Of a stretch of 64,000 nt of DNA, positions 57,505-64,000 are shown piece by piece. This DNA is from Sphingopyxis panaciterrae (GTDB taxonomy: Bacteria > Pseudomonadota > Alphaproteobacteria > Sphingomonadales > Sphingomonadaceae), in contig NZ_JAASQN010000002.1 of the NCBI RefSeq assembly GCF_011762125.1, positions 124,001 through 188,000 of the forward strand, given 5' to 3'. Position 1 is the first letter of the stretch; every line of letters begins with the position of its first letter. Position numbers and translations under genes: made by a program. Below the pieces are notes generated by a model, which made no database searches, was not told the origin of the DNA, and saw nothing but the letters and a program-made list of their open reading frames with translations.

Positions 57505-57942
57505 TCAAACGGTGCTCAGCAACAGGCTCGTCTCGCTGTTCTCGACCCCGTCGATCATCCGCACTTCGCGCAGCACGCGGTCGAAGTCCGACAGATTCTG
57601 GGCGCGGATATCGGCGACAAGGTCCCAACTCCCGTTGGTCGTATGCAACGAGCGGATTTCGGTAATGCCGCGAAGCTTGAGAATGACCTGCGTCGTCGAC
57701 TTTCCGGTGACCTCGATGAGCATGACCGCACGCACGGTCCGGTCGTCATAATCCTCGCGAACACGGACCGTGAAGCCCAGCAGCGCACCCGTTTCCAGCA
57801 AACGGTCGAGCCTGTTCTGCACGGTACCGCGTGCGACACCCAAGGCATCGGCCAGCTTCGACAGCGACGCACGCCCATCGGCGCGAAGATGCGCGATGAT
57901 ACGGCGATCAAGATCATCAGGGATATATTTGGCGCTTCCCAT
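57505..57942 (-). CDS. Lrp/AsnC family transcriptional regulator
   Basis: 145-residue regulator: N-terminal winged helix (DDLDRRIIAHLRADGRASLS, then KLADALGVARGTVQNRL) and C-terminal RAM ligand domain. It is divergent to an ornithine cyclodeaminase gene; Lrp-type regulators commonly control an adjacent amino-acid catabolic gene, so it probably senses ornithine or a related amino acid and controls that gene from the 150-base gap. Confidence 0.92.
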   Translation of the reverse strand: MGSAKYIPDDLDRRIIAHLRADGRASLSKLADALGVARGTVQNRLDRLLETGALLGFTVRVREDYDDRTVRAVMLIEVTGKSTTQVILKLRGITEIRSLHTTNGSWDLVADIRAQNLSDFDRVLREVRMIDGVENSETSLLLSTV

Positions 57943-58092
57943 GGCGAGCCCCTGTGAACGATATTGCCGGTTTGAACAAACCGGCTAGCAGATATGCTAG
58001 GTTTCATACAATATATAAGACCGGATTGCGATTTCGGTAGACAGGAGAGAAGCGTAAAATCGGACCACAGTCCATAAGGAAGAGGATCCGCC

Positions 58093-59142
58093 ATGCCGCC
58101 TGTCGCCTCCGAGCTCGCGTATATTCCGTTCGTCAGCGTCGAAAATATGATGCGCCTCGTCCATCATTTCGGGATCGAAACCATCCTCGATGAACTGACC
58201 GACGCGGTCGAGGCGGATTATCGGCGGTGGGACCGCTTCGAAAAGGCTCCCCGCCTCGCCTCGCACTCGAAAGAGGGGGTGATCGAACTGATGCCGACTT
58301 CCGACGGCGAAGCCTTCAGTTTCAAATATGTGAATGGCCATCCGAGCAACACCGCAAAGGGGTTCCAGACCGTCGCGGCCTTCGGCCTCCTCGCGCGCGT
58401 CGACACCGGCTATCCGCTGATGCTCACCGAAATGACGCTGCTGACCGCGCTGCGGACCGCCGCGACCTCGGCGATGGCGGCACGACAACTGGCGCCGGAA
58501 GGCGCGCGGGTCATGGCGATGATCGGCAATGGCGCCCAGGCCGAATTTCAGGCGCTTGCGATGAAGGCGGTCGTCGGGATCGAGGAAGTGCGCCTTTACG
58601 ACATCGATCCCGAAGCGATCGCAAAGACAGCGCGCAACCTCGCCGGCAGCGGCCTTCGCATCGTCACCTGTTCGGCCTCGCAAGATGCGATCGAGGGCGC
58701 ACACATCATCACGACCTGCACCGCCGACAAGGCCTATGCCACGATCCTGACCGACAATATGGTCGGCGCCGGCGTCCATATCAACGCGATCGGCGGCGAT
58801 TGCCCGGGCAAGACCGAACTCCACAGGGACATATTGGCGCGCGCCCGGACCTTCGTCGAATTCGAGCCGCAAACGCGGATCGAAGGCGAAATCCAGCAGA
58901 TGGACGAAAGCTATCCCGTGACCGAATTCTGGCGGGTGCTGCAGGGTGACGCCGAAGGACGCGAGGACGTGCGCCAGATCACCCTGTTCGACAGCGTCGG
59001 CTTCGCGATCGAGGATTTCTCCGCCCTTCGCTACGTCTATGCCAAGCTGCAAGGCACCGACTTCTTTCAACAGATCGACATCTTGGCCGACCCCGACGAT
59101 CCCCGCGACCTTTACGGCATGCTTCAGCGCGCGGCCGCCTGA
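58093..59142 (+). CDS. Ornithine cyclodeaminase
   Basis: 349-residue enzyme of the ornithine cyclodeaminase/mu-crystallin family. NAD-binding AMIGNGAQAEFQALAM and the substrate region TEMTLLTALRTAATSAMAARQL (read as TEMTLLTALRTAA plus TSAMAA) are present, with KAFQ-like loop KGFQTV. It converts ornithine directly to proline with release of ammonia in characterised members. Its length and the insert typical of this subgroup fit ornithine rather than alanine use. An Lrp-type regulator is divergent. Confidence 0.9.
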   Translation: MPPVASELAYIPFVSVENMMRLVHHFGIETILDELTDAVEADYRRWDRFEKAPRLASHSKEGVIELMPTSDGEAFSFKYVNGHPSNTAKGFQTVAAFGLLARVDTGYPLMLTEMTLLTALRTAATSAMAARQLAPEGARVMAMIGNGAQAEFQALAMKAVVGIEEVRLYDIDPEAIAKTARNLAGSGLRIVTCSASQDAIEGAHIITTCTADKAYATILTDNMVGAGVHINAIGGDCPGKTELHRDILARARTFVEFEPQTRIEGEIQQMDESYPVTEFWRVLQGDAEGREDVRQITLFDSVGFAIEDFSALRYVYAKLQGTDFFQQIDILADPDDPRDLYGMLQRAAA

Positions 59143-59312
59143 CCCTCCATCGCTGCCCGGCCAAGCGGGCCCGCCGCCGCCCGCCGGCTGCGGCCGCGAT
59201 CAGCGGGCTGCAGCCCCTCTTCCCACATCTTCTTCGCCGGAAATTTGATGGCGACGAGGAGGCGCGCGCGCGCCCACCGCGCTCCTTCGAATCACTCGAA
59301 TCATCGGCAAGC

Positions 59313-59336
59313 CCCGGAAGTCCCCGGACTTCCGGG
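59313..59336. terminator. Inverted repeat, possible terminator stem
   Basis: CCCGGAAGT, six-base loop, ACTTCCGGG. The nine-pair stem lies between the end of the cyclodeaminase gene and the convergent tRNA-Ser. There is no T-tract, so factor-independent termination is unlikely; an end signal or operator are alternatives. Confidence 0.4.
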
Positions 59337-59365
59337 CCGCTCGCAAATTCGAAGGGATAGTTAAG

Positions 59366-59458
59366 TGGCGGAGACGGAGGGATTCGAACCCTCGGTACCG
59401 GATTTACCAGTACGACGGTTTAGCAAACCGTTGGTTTCAGCCACTCACCCACGTCTCC
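59366..59458 (-). tRNA. tRNA-Ser (GCT)
   Basis: 93 nt with encoded CCA. Acceptor GGAGACG/CGTCTCC, anticodon loop TTGCTAA (anticodon GCT), long variable arm CGTACTGGTAAATCCGGTACC typical of serine tRNA, T arm GGGTTCGAATCCC. Confidence 0.97.
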
Positions 59459-59697
59459 GCATGGCCCGCCGCGCTAACGGCAGTCTGGCTTAGGCGGGTC
59501 GCTATAGCCATGGCTTTCGCGCCTCGCAACGCCAAACATTGCCCTTTTTTTACCCGTTCTGCACGACTCGCAGATGAAATGATTCGGCCTGGCGCAAAAT
59601 CGACTCAAGTCATCGCCCATTCATTGCCCCTGATTCAAAGAGCGAGTCATGGTTAACCCGCATGGCGCCGCGCCGCGCCAACCGATTGGGGGACAAT

Positions 59698-60486
59698 ATG
59701 CGTAACAAATTCGCCGCCTTTGCCGTCACGGCCTTCGCCGCGATCGGACTGGCCGCATCGCCGATCCCGGCGATGGCGCAGATGACGCAGGTCGATCCGA
59801 ACACCGCGATCGATTCGGACCTCGACAATCCGAATCCGGCGCCGCCATCCTCATCCGACACCCCGGCGGGCGACTACAATTCGTCCGGCAGCGACATCAA
59901 CAGCGATCTCGCCACCGGCGACGAACAGACCGCCGTCGCCCCCGACACCGTCCCGACCGTCGGCACCGATCCCGAAACGGCGGCGGCGAATGCCAAGCCG
60001 GGCACCACCTACAAGAAGGACGATCTGATCGGCGCGGCCGAAGGCGTGTTCGGCAAGGGCGCCCAGGGCCTCGCCAGCATGATCGAGGACATATTGAAGA
60101 AGCAGGGCGAACCCAACGCTTACATCGTCGGCCGCGAAGCCAGCGGCGCGCTGGTCCTCGGCGTCCGCTACGGCTCGGGCACGCTTTACCACAAGGTGGA
60201 GGGCGAGCGCCCCGCCTATTGGACCGGGCCGTCGATCGGTTTCGACGCGGGCGCCAACGCCGGCAATACCTTCGTCCTCGTCTATAATCTGTTCGACAGC
60301 GAAGACCTCTACAAGCGCTTCCCCGCAGGCGAAGGCGCGGCCTATCTGATCGGCGGCTTCAATGCCTCCTATCTCCGCCGCGGCGACATCGTGCTGATCC
60401 CGATCCGCGTCGGCGTCGGCGCGCGCCTCGGCGCCAATGTCGGTTATATGAAGTTTCGCAAGAAGCAGAGCTGGGTGCCGTTCTGA
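59698..60486 (+). CDS. eipA: EipA family (DUF1134) envelope protein
   Basis: 262 residues from the ATG at 59698. Signal peptide to about residue 27 (AMAQ), a Ser/Asp/Pro-rich linker (about 30-100), then the DUF1134 domain with GRFAEGVFGKGAQGLA-like sequence GAAEGVFGKGAQGLA and KQGEPNAYIVGREASGA. In Brucella EipA is a periplasmic factor needed for envelope integrity and is under CtrA control; here a TTAACC half site lies 40 bases upstream. An ATG at 59662 is possible but adds non-signal residues. Confidence 0.88.
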   Translation: MRNKFAAFAVTAFAAIGLAASPIPAMAQMTQVDPNTAIDSDLDNPNPAPPSSSDTPAGDYNSSGSDINSDLATGDEQTAVAPDTVPTVGTDPETAAANAKPGTTYKKDDLIGAAEGVFGKGAQGLASMIEDILKKQGEPNAYIVGREASGALVLGVRYGSGTLYHKVEGERPAYWTGPSIGFDAGANAGNTFVLVYNLFDSEDLYKRFPAGEGAAYLIGGFNASYLRRGDIVLIPIRVGVGARLGANVGYMKFRKKQSWVPF

Positions 60487-60512
60487 GGCCGCAAAGCTAG
60501 CCAAGGGGGCGA

Positions 60513-60539
60513 AGCCCGCGCTTCGGCGCGGGCTTTTTC
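60513..60539 (+). terminator. Terminator after eipA
   Basis: AGCCCGCGC, loop TTCG, GCGCGGGCT followed by TTTTC. A nine-pair GC-rich stem with a tetraloop, 26 bases after the eipA stop. Confidence 0.92.
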
Positions 60540-60622
60540 TTTGGTGATTGCGCCGGTTGCAAACGCAAAGCACGGATGCCCGCTTTGGGGTGGTGAGCGC
60601 ACGTTCGCTAACCATCCATAAC

Positions 60623-60700
60623 CGTCGCCCCCGCGAAGGCGGGGGCCGCTGGCAACCTTGCGCTCGGCCGATTGCGGCCCCCGCCTTCGCGGGGGCGACG
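60623..60700. repeat. Palindromic intergenic repeat, family B
   Basis: 78 bases, two mismatches against the copy at 40791, including the shared middle TGGCAACCTTGCGCT. Arms CGTCGCCCCCGCGAAGGCGG and CCGCCTTCGCGGGGGCGACG. Confidence 0.93.
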
Positions 60701-60753
60701 GTTATTTGGCTAGCGTCCGCAATCGGCCGCTTCTTGCCGTTGCCTCCGCTCCT

Positions 60754-60846
60754 CGTCATCCCGGGCTTGACCCGGGATCCCGCTTTTTTGAGGGCAGCGA
60801 CAGCTTTCGACTTCAAGCGGGACCCCGGATCAAGTCCGGGGTGGCG
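60754..60846. repeat. Palindromic intergenic repeat, family A
   Basis: About 93 bases; arms CGTCATCCCGGGCTTGACCC and GACCCCGGATCAAGTCCGGG with inner TCCCGCTT/AAGCGGGA. It sits 53 bases after a family B copy, so two families have landed in one gap. Confidence 0.9.
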
Positions 60847-60972
60847 GTGAATGGCATGGCCGCTCCCAGCCGAAACCGGACATTCGAATTTGCCCGCGCC
60901 GCCCTGCGACGAAAATCCATTCCCGCTGCAACCCGCCAAGCAGAGGCCTGCCCGGCGGGTTACAATCTTGCG

Positions 60973-61647
60973 TCAGTTCACGGGATCAGCCGCCGGCGCA
61001 GCTTCGGTTGCCGGCGCGGCCGGCGCGGCATCGGCCGCAGGTTCGGCGGCAGCCAGCGTCGGCATCAGCACGCCATTAAGAACGTGGATCATGCCGTTCG
61101 ACTGCGCGACATCGGCCTGGGTCACATAGCCCGAGCTGCCCTGCGTCCCGTCGACCTTGATGTTGCCCTGCACTTCGGTGAAGGTCAGCGGCTCGCCTTC
61201 GACCGTGGTCAGCGTCGTCTTGCCGCCGCCCGCCTTGATCTTGGCATACAGGTCGGTCGAGGTAATGCGGCCGGGGACGACGTGATATTTCAGCACCTGC
61301 GCCAGATGATCCTTGTTGAGCGGATCCATCAGATAGGCGGTCATCGGCGGCGGCACCGCGGAAAAGGCCTGATCGGTAGGCGCGAAGACGGTGAACGGCC
61401 CGGCGGCGCTCAGCGTGTCGGCCAGGCCGGCGGCGGTGATCGCCTGCACCAGCGTCTTGTGCTCGGGCGAGCTCGTCGCATTCTGGACGATATTCCAGCC
61501 ATCCTGCATCGCGCCGGCGGCAGCATCGGCCTCGGCGGCGGTCGCTTCGCCTTCATCGGCGGCGCGCGCCTGGGCGGCAGGAACCGCCATCGCGGCGGCG
61601 GTCAGGGCAAATAGGGGAACAGCGAAAAACTTCGCACGCAGCATCAT
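60973..61647 (-). CDS. Fasciclin domain exported protein
   Basis: 224 residues: signal peptide (cleavage near residue 29), an Ala/Glu-rich linker, one fasciclin (FAS1) domain (about 50-200) with GPFTVFAPTDQAFSAV and YHVVPGRITSTDL, and an Ala/Pro/Glu-rich tail. FAS1 domains act in adhesion or in secreted-protein interactions. It has no membrane anchor, so it is periplasmic or secreted. It follows pntAA on the same strand after a 104-base gap, probably with its own promoter. Confidence 0.92.
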   Translation of the reverse strand: MMLRAKFFAVPLFALTAAAMAVPAAQARAADEGEATAAEADAAAGAMQDGWNIVQNATSSPEHKTLVQAITAAGLADTLSAAGPFTVFAPTDQAFSAVPPPMTAYLMDPLNKDHLAQVLKYHVVPGRITSTDLYAKIKAGGGKTTLTTVEGEPLTFTEVQGNIKVDGTQGSSGYVTQADVAQSNGMIHVLNGVLMPTLAAAEPAADAAPAAPATEAAPAADPVN

Positions 61648-61751
61648 TACTCTCCGGTTGTTGATAAGTTCAGGGTTTGCAGACCCTGAACCATCCTAAC
61701 CGGACGAAGTTCCAAGAAAAGGCCAAATTTGGCCATTTTCAGATAGAAATA

Positions 61752-62873
61752 CTATCCCAGCAACCGCTCGTTGACGACCTTGCCGCCCTGCGTCAGGCGC
61801 ACGGCGTTGCCGATTTCCTCGTCGAGCACGGGCTTGCCCTGCTCCTTGTCCCAGAAGGCCGACAGGAAGTTGAACAGGTTGCGGCTGAACAGCGCACTGG
61901 TGTCGGCGGGCATCAGCGCCGCGATATTGCTCGCGCCGATCACGGTGACGCCATGGATGCGCTTTGCTTCGCCCGACACCGATCCTTCGACATTGCCGCC
62001 GCTTTCGGCCGCCATGTCGACGATCACGCTGCCGGCGCGCATCGTCGCGAGCTGGGCGTCGCTGATCAGCCGCGGCGCCGGCCGCCCCGGGATCAGCGCG
62101 GTGGTGATGACGATGTCCTGCTTGGCGATGTGCGATGAGACCAGTTCGGCCTGCGCCGCCTTATATTCGTCCGACATTTCGGTGGCATAGCCGCCCGTGC
62201 CCTCGCCCTCGATCCCCGCGACACTCTCGACGAAGATCGGCTTGGCGCCGAGTGACATGATCTGTTCCTTGGTCGCGGCGCGTACGTCGGTCGCGCTGAC
62301 CTGCGCACCCAGGCGCCGCGCGGTCGCGATCGCCTGAAGGCCCGCAACCCCGACGCCCATCACGAACGCCTTCGCGGCGCTGACCGTGCCCGCGGCGGTC
62401 ATCATCATCGGAAAGGCGCGGCCATAGGCGTTTGCCGCCATCAGCACCGCCTTGTAGCCGGCGAGGTTCGCCTGGCTCGACAATATGTCCATCGACTGCG
62501 CGCGCGTGATGCGCGGCATGAATTCCATCGCGAGGGTTTCGAGGCCCAGCTTGGCATATTCGTCGACCCGCGCGCGCTCTCCGAACGGGTTGAGCCCGGC
62601 GGCGAGCCAGGCGCCGTCGGCGAAGCCCTTCAGCCCCGCGGGATCGGGGCCCTGGATGCCGAGGATGATGTTCGCCCCCTTCAGCACCGATGCGCGGTCG
62701 CCGACCGTCGCACCCGCGGCGGCATAATCGGCATCGGCGATCGAGGCCTGCTCGCCCGCTCCCGCTTCGACGGCCAGTTCAGCGCCCAGCCCGATGAATT
62801 TCTTCACCGTTTCGGGGGTTGCAGCGACGCGGGTCTCGCCGGCGGCGAGCTCCTTCAGCACAGCGATGCGCAT
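61752..62873 (-). CDS. pntAA: NAD(P) transhydrogenase subunit alpha part 1
   Basis: 373-residue NAD(H)-binding component (domain I) of proton-translocating transhydrogenase. It shows MRIAVLKELAAGETRVAATP, GTVSAAKAFVMGVGVAGLQA for nucleotide binding and the mobile-loop region QDIVITTALIPGRPAPRLI. The membrane parts PntAB and PntB normally follow directly, but here the next genes are a fasciclin protein and unrelated genes. They must be elsewhere or lost. The gene is preceded by the oxidase subunit IV-like small gene. Confidence 0.92.
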   Translation of the reverse strand: MRIAVLKELAAGETRVAATPETVKKFIGLGAELAVEAGAGEQASIADADYAAAGATVGDRASVLKGANIILGIQGPDPAGLKGFADGAWLAAGLNPFGERARVDEYAKLGLETLAMEFMPRITRAQSMDILSSQANLAGYKAVLMAANAYGRAFPMMMTAAGTVSAAKAFVMGVGVAGLQAIATARRLGAQVSATDVRAATKEQIMSLGAKPIFVESVAGIEGEGTGGYATEMSDEYKAAQAELVSSHIAKQDIVITTALIPGRPAPRLISDAQLATMRAGSVIVDMAAESGGNVEGSVSGEAKRIHGVTVIGASNIAALMPADTSALFSRNLFNFLSAFWDKEQGKPVLDEEIGNAVRLTQGGKVVNERLLG

Positions 62874-62885
62874 CGCGGAGGCCGG

Positions 62886-63008
62886 TCAGGAAGCGAGCAG
62901 GAGAACGACGAAGATCGTCACGACCGCCGTAATAACCGACCCAACCTTCAGCAGATTGAGGAAACCCGCATAGGTTTCGTTCGCCGCCTTCATTTCCTGC
63001 TGTGCCAT
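62886..63008 (-). CDS. aa3-type cytochrome c oxidase subunit IV-like small protein
   Basis: 40 residues from the ATG at 63008: MAQQEMKAANETYAGFLNLL, then one membrane helix. The TYAGFLNLLKVG phrase followed by a helix is the signature of the bacterial aa3 oxidase subunit IV (COX4_pro_2) family. It lies 12 bases before pntAA; this placement is common in sphingomonads. It could bind cytochrome oxidase or the transhydrogenase; the family role is itself poorly defined. Confidence 0.8.
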   Translation of the reverse strand: MAQQEMKAANETYAGFLNLLKVGSVITAVVTIFVVLLLAS

Positions 63009-63253
63009 CGCTGTTCCCCTTATCTGTGTCAGCTTCGCCACGCGCATCGGCGCGGTGCAGAATCGGAATTTCGCGCTAGCCTTAGCCACGCTGTCCGATA
63101 TGCTCAAGTGGGGCTTTGGCCGAAAAAAGCGGGATTCAGGCCCTCAGCAAAAGCGGAATGGCCTTAATCGCCCTTTTACCCCTGTCCGGTAAAGCGGTTC
63201 GCTATCGCGGAACTATGGCATAAGATGCCGATAAAGGGGCAGATTCGAAGACG

Positions 63254-64000
63254 ATGGCAAGCACGCGTGACACGCGAATGGTGATGATCGTCGATAGCGA
63301 GCCTGCACAGCAGCGCTTTCTGTCGGCCCTCGTGTCGCGCGGCGGCTGGCGCAGCGTCGTCGCCGCCGACACCGACACCGCGCTCGCGAAACTCGGTACG
63401 CAGGAAGGCATGGCGCTCGACGCGGTCATCGTCGATCAGGGCGCGCCGGGCATGTCGATCCCCGATTTCGTCGCCGAACTGCGTCGCTGGCGCCCCGCGC
63501 TCCCGCTGGTCGTCATCACCATGCGCAACGGGGTCGAGGTCGCTGTCGGCGCAATGCGTGCCGGGGCCAGCGACTTCGTGCAGAAGCCGATCGCACCCGA
63601 CCGGCTGCTCAGCGCGCTCGACCGCATCGTCTCGACCAGCGGACCGCAGGGTGAACTCCGTCCGCTGACCGAAAAGCTCCGCGCGCCGCTCGCCTTCGAA
63701 GAGATCATCGGGTCGAGCCCCAATTTCCGCAGCGCGCTGGCGATTGCGGCCAAGGCGGCGCGGGCGCGCGTGCCGGTGATGATCAACGGCCGGCCAGGCA
63801 CCGGCAAGGAAGTCTTTGCCCGCGCGATCCACAGCGCGTCGCCGCGCGCGCGCGGCGCACTCGTCATGGTCGACTGTTCGGCGGTGTCGCCGGGGCTCAT
63901 CGGGTCGGGGCTGTTCGGCCATGAACGCGGCGCCTTCGCCGGCGCGTTCGACCGCCAGGTCGGACGGCTCGTACAGGCCGACGCGGGCAGCATCATCATC
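63254..64000 (+). CDS. NtrC-type response regulator with altered sigma-54 contact loop, 3' truncated by the window
   Basis: 249 residues are visible: a receiver domain (1-120; VMIVDSE start, phosphoacceptor region VIVDQGAPGM, lysine in FVQKPIAP) and the start of an AAA+ domain (from about 150; EIIGSSPNFRSAL). Walker A is INGRPGTGKE instead of the usual GESGTGKE. The sigma-54 contact loop GAFTGA reads GAFAGA (residues 226-231), with Ala for the key Thr. The remaining AAA+ and any Fis-type HTH are outside the window. It is divergent to the oxidase subunit IV-like gene. Confidence 0.87.
   Translation, partial: MASTRDTRMVMIVDSEPAQQRFLSALVSRGGWRSVVAADTDTALAKLGTQEGMALDAVIVDQGAPGMSIPDFVAELRRWRPALPLVVITMRNGVEVAVGAMRAGASDFVQKPIAPDRLLSALDRIVSTSGPQGELRPLTEKLRAPLAFEEIIGSSPNFRSALAIAAKAARARVPVMINGRPGTGKEVFARAIHSASPRARGALVMVDCSAVSPGLIGSGLFGHERGAFAGAFDRQVGRLVQADAGSIII

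Larger units (their letters stand above)
59143..59697. other. Intergenic region with tRNA-Ser
   Basis: Between the cyclodeaminase and eipA genes, no protein gene is seen. Features are an inverted repeat at 59313-59336 and tRNA-Ser at 59366-59458. Before eipA, TTAACC at 59653 is a single CtrA-type half site; no second half site follows at the usual spacing. Confidence 0.6.
60540..60972. other. Intergenic region holding two palindromic repeats
   Basis: About 430 bases between the eipA terminator and the end of the convergent fasciclin gene. Two repeats of different families occupy 60623-60700 and 60754-60846. The remaining sequence shows no gene or clear signal. Confidence 0.7.

Overview
The window reads as a chromosomal segment of a high-GC alphaproteobacterium of the Sphingomonadales, most like Sphingopyxis or a close relative. 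This is inferred from gene content and protein style (15-gene nuo operon, zapA-6S RNA-fau order, CpdR, EipA/DUF1134, DUF2842, tiny aa3 oxidase subunit IV, branched-chain keto acid dehydrogenase), not from a database search. It is mostly core chromosome: no phage, IS element or CRISPR array was seen.

Layout. 1-15753 (minus strand): a complete complex I operon nuoABCDEFGHIJKLMN, tightly overlapped, followed by birA and the start of coaX. Two unlisted small membrane-protein genes are coupled into it, one between nuoD and nuoE and one between nuoG and nuoH. 15973-24135: envelope and housekeeping genes (YbjN-like protein, inositol monophosphatase, EF-P, OPT transporter, M23 peptidase plus L,D-transpeptidase lipoprotein, thiE, a small lipoprotein, an O-methyltransferase). 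24153-29380: a central carbon cluster tkt-gap-pgk-fba. 29537-31411: a ZauP-like/ZapA cell-division pair, 6S RNA with a recognisable promoter, fau and a DUF2842 protein. 31506-32825: tRNA-Asp and an AI-2E-family permease. 33026-40785: a four-gene operon of exported DUF11-type proteins ending in a 1690-residue protein with a predicted outer-membrane barrel. 40876-44544: branched-chain 2-oxoacid dehydrogenase E1alpha/E1beta/E2; the E2 linker carries a translated palindromic repeat. 44642-50235: thyA, a stand-alone JAMM/RadC domain, tRNA-Pro, a candidate sRNA, N-formylglutamate amidohydrolase, cpdR, tRNA-Val, a dienoyl-CoA-reductase-like SDR and an alpha/beta hydrolase. 50283-57349: an iron locus with a TonB-like protein, a siderophore receptor, a PiuC hydroxylase and a convergent operon PepSY-DUF2271-DUF4198-apbE, with Fur-like boxes at both outer ends. 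57505-64000: Lrp regulator and ornithine cyclodeaminase, tRNA-Ser, eipA, a fasciclin protein, a lone pntAA, a small oxidase subunit and the start of a sigma-54-type response regulator with an altered GAFTGA loop.

How it fits together. Complex I, transketolase/glycolysis, keto acid oxidation and transhydrogenase genes form the energy backbone. The most system-like accessory loci are the Fur-flanked flavinylation cluster, which by family knowledge could move electrons across the inner membrane to a flavoprotein that reduces imported ferric siderophore, and the DUF11/outer-membrane operon, which looks like a surface structure of unknown function. Several families of ~70-110 bp palindromic repeats are scattered between genes, once inside the nuo operon and once inside a coding region.
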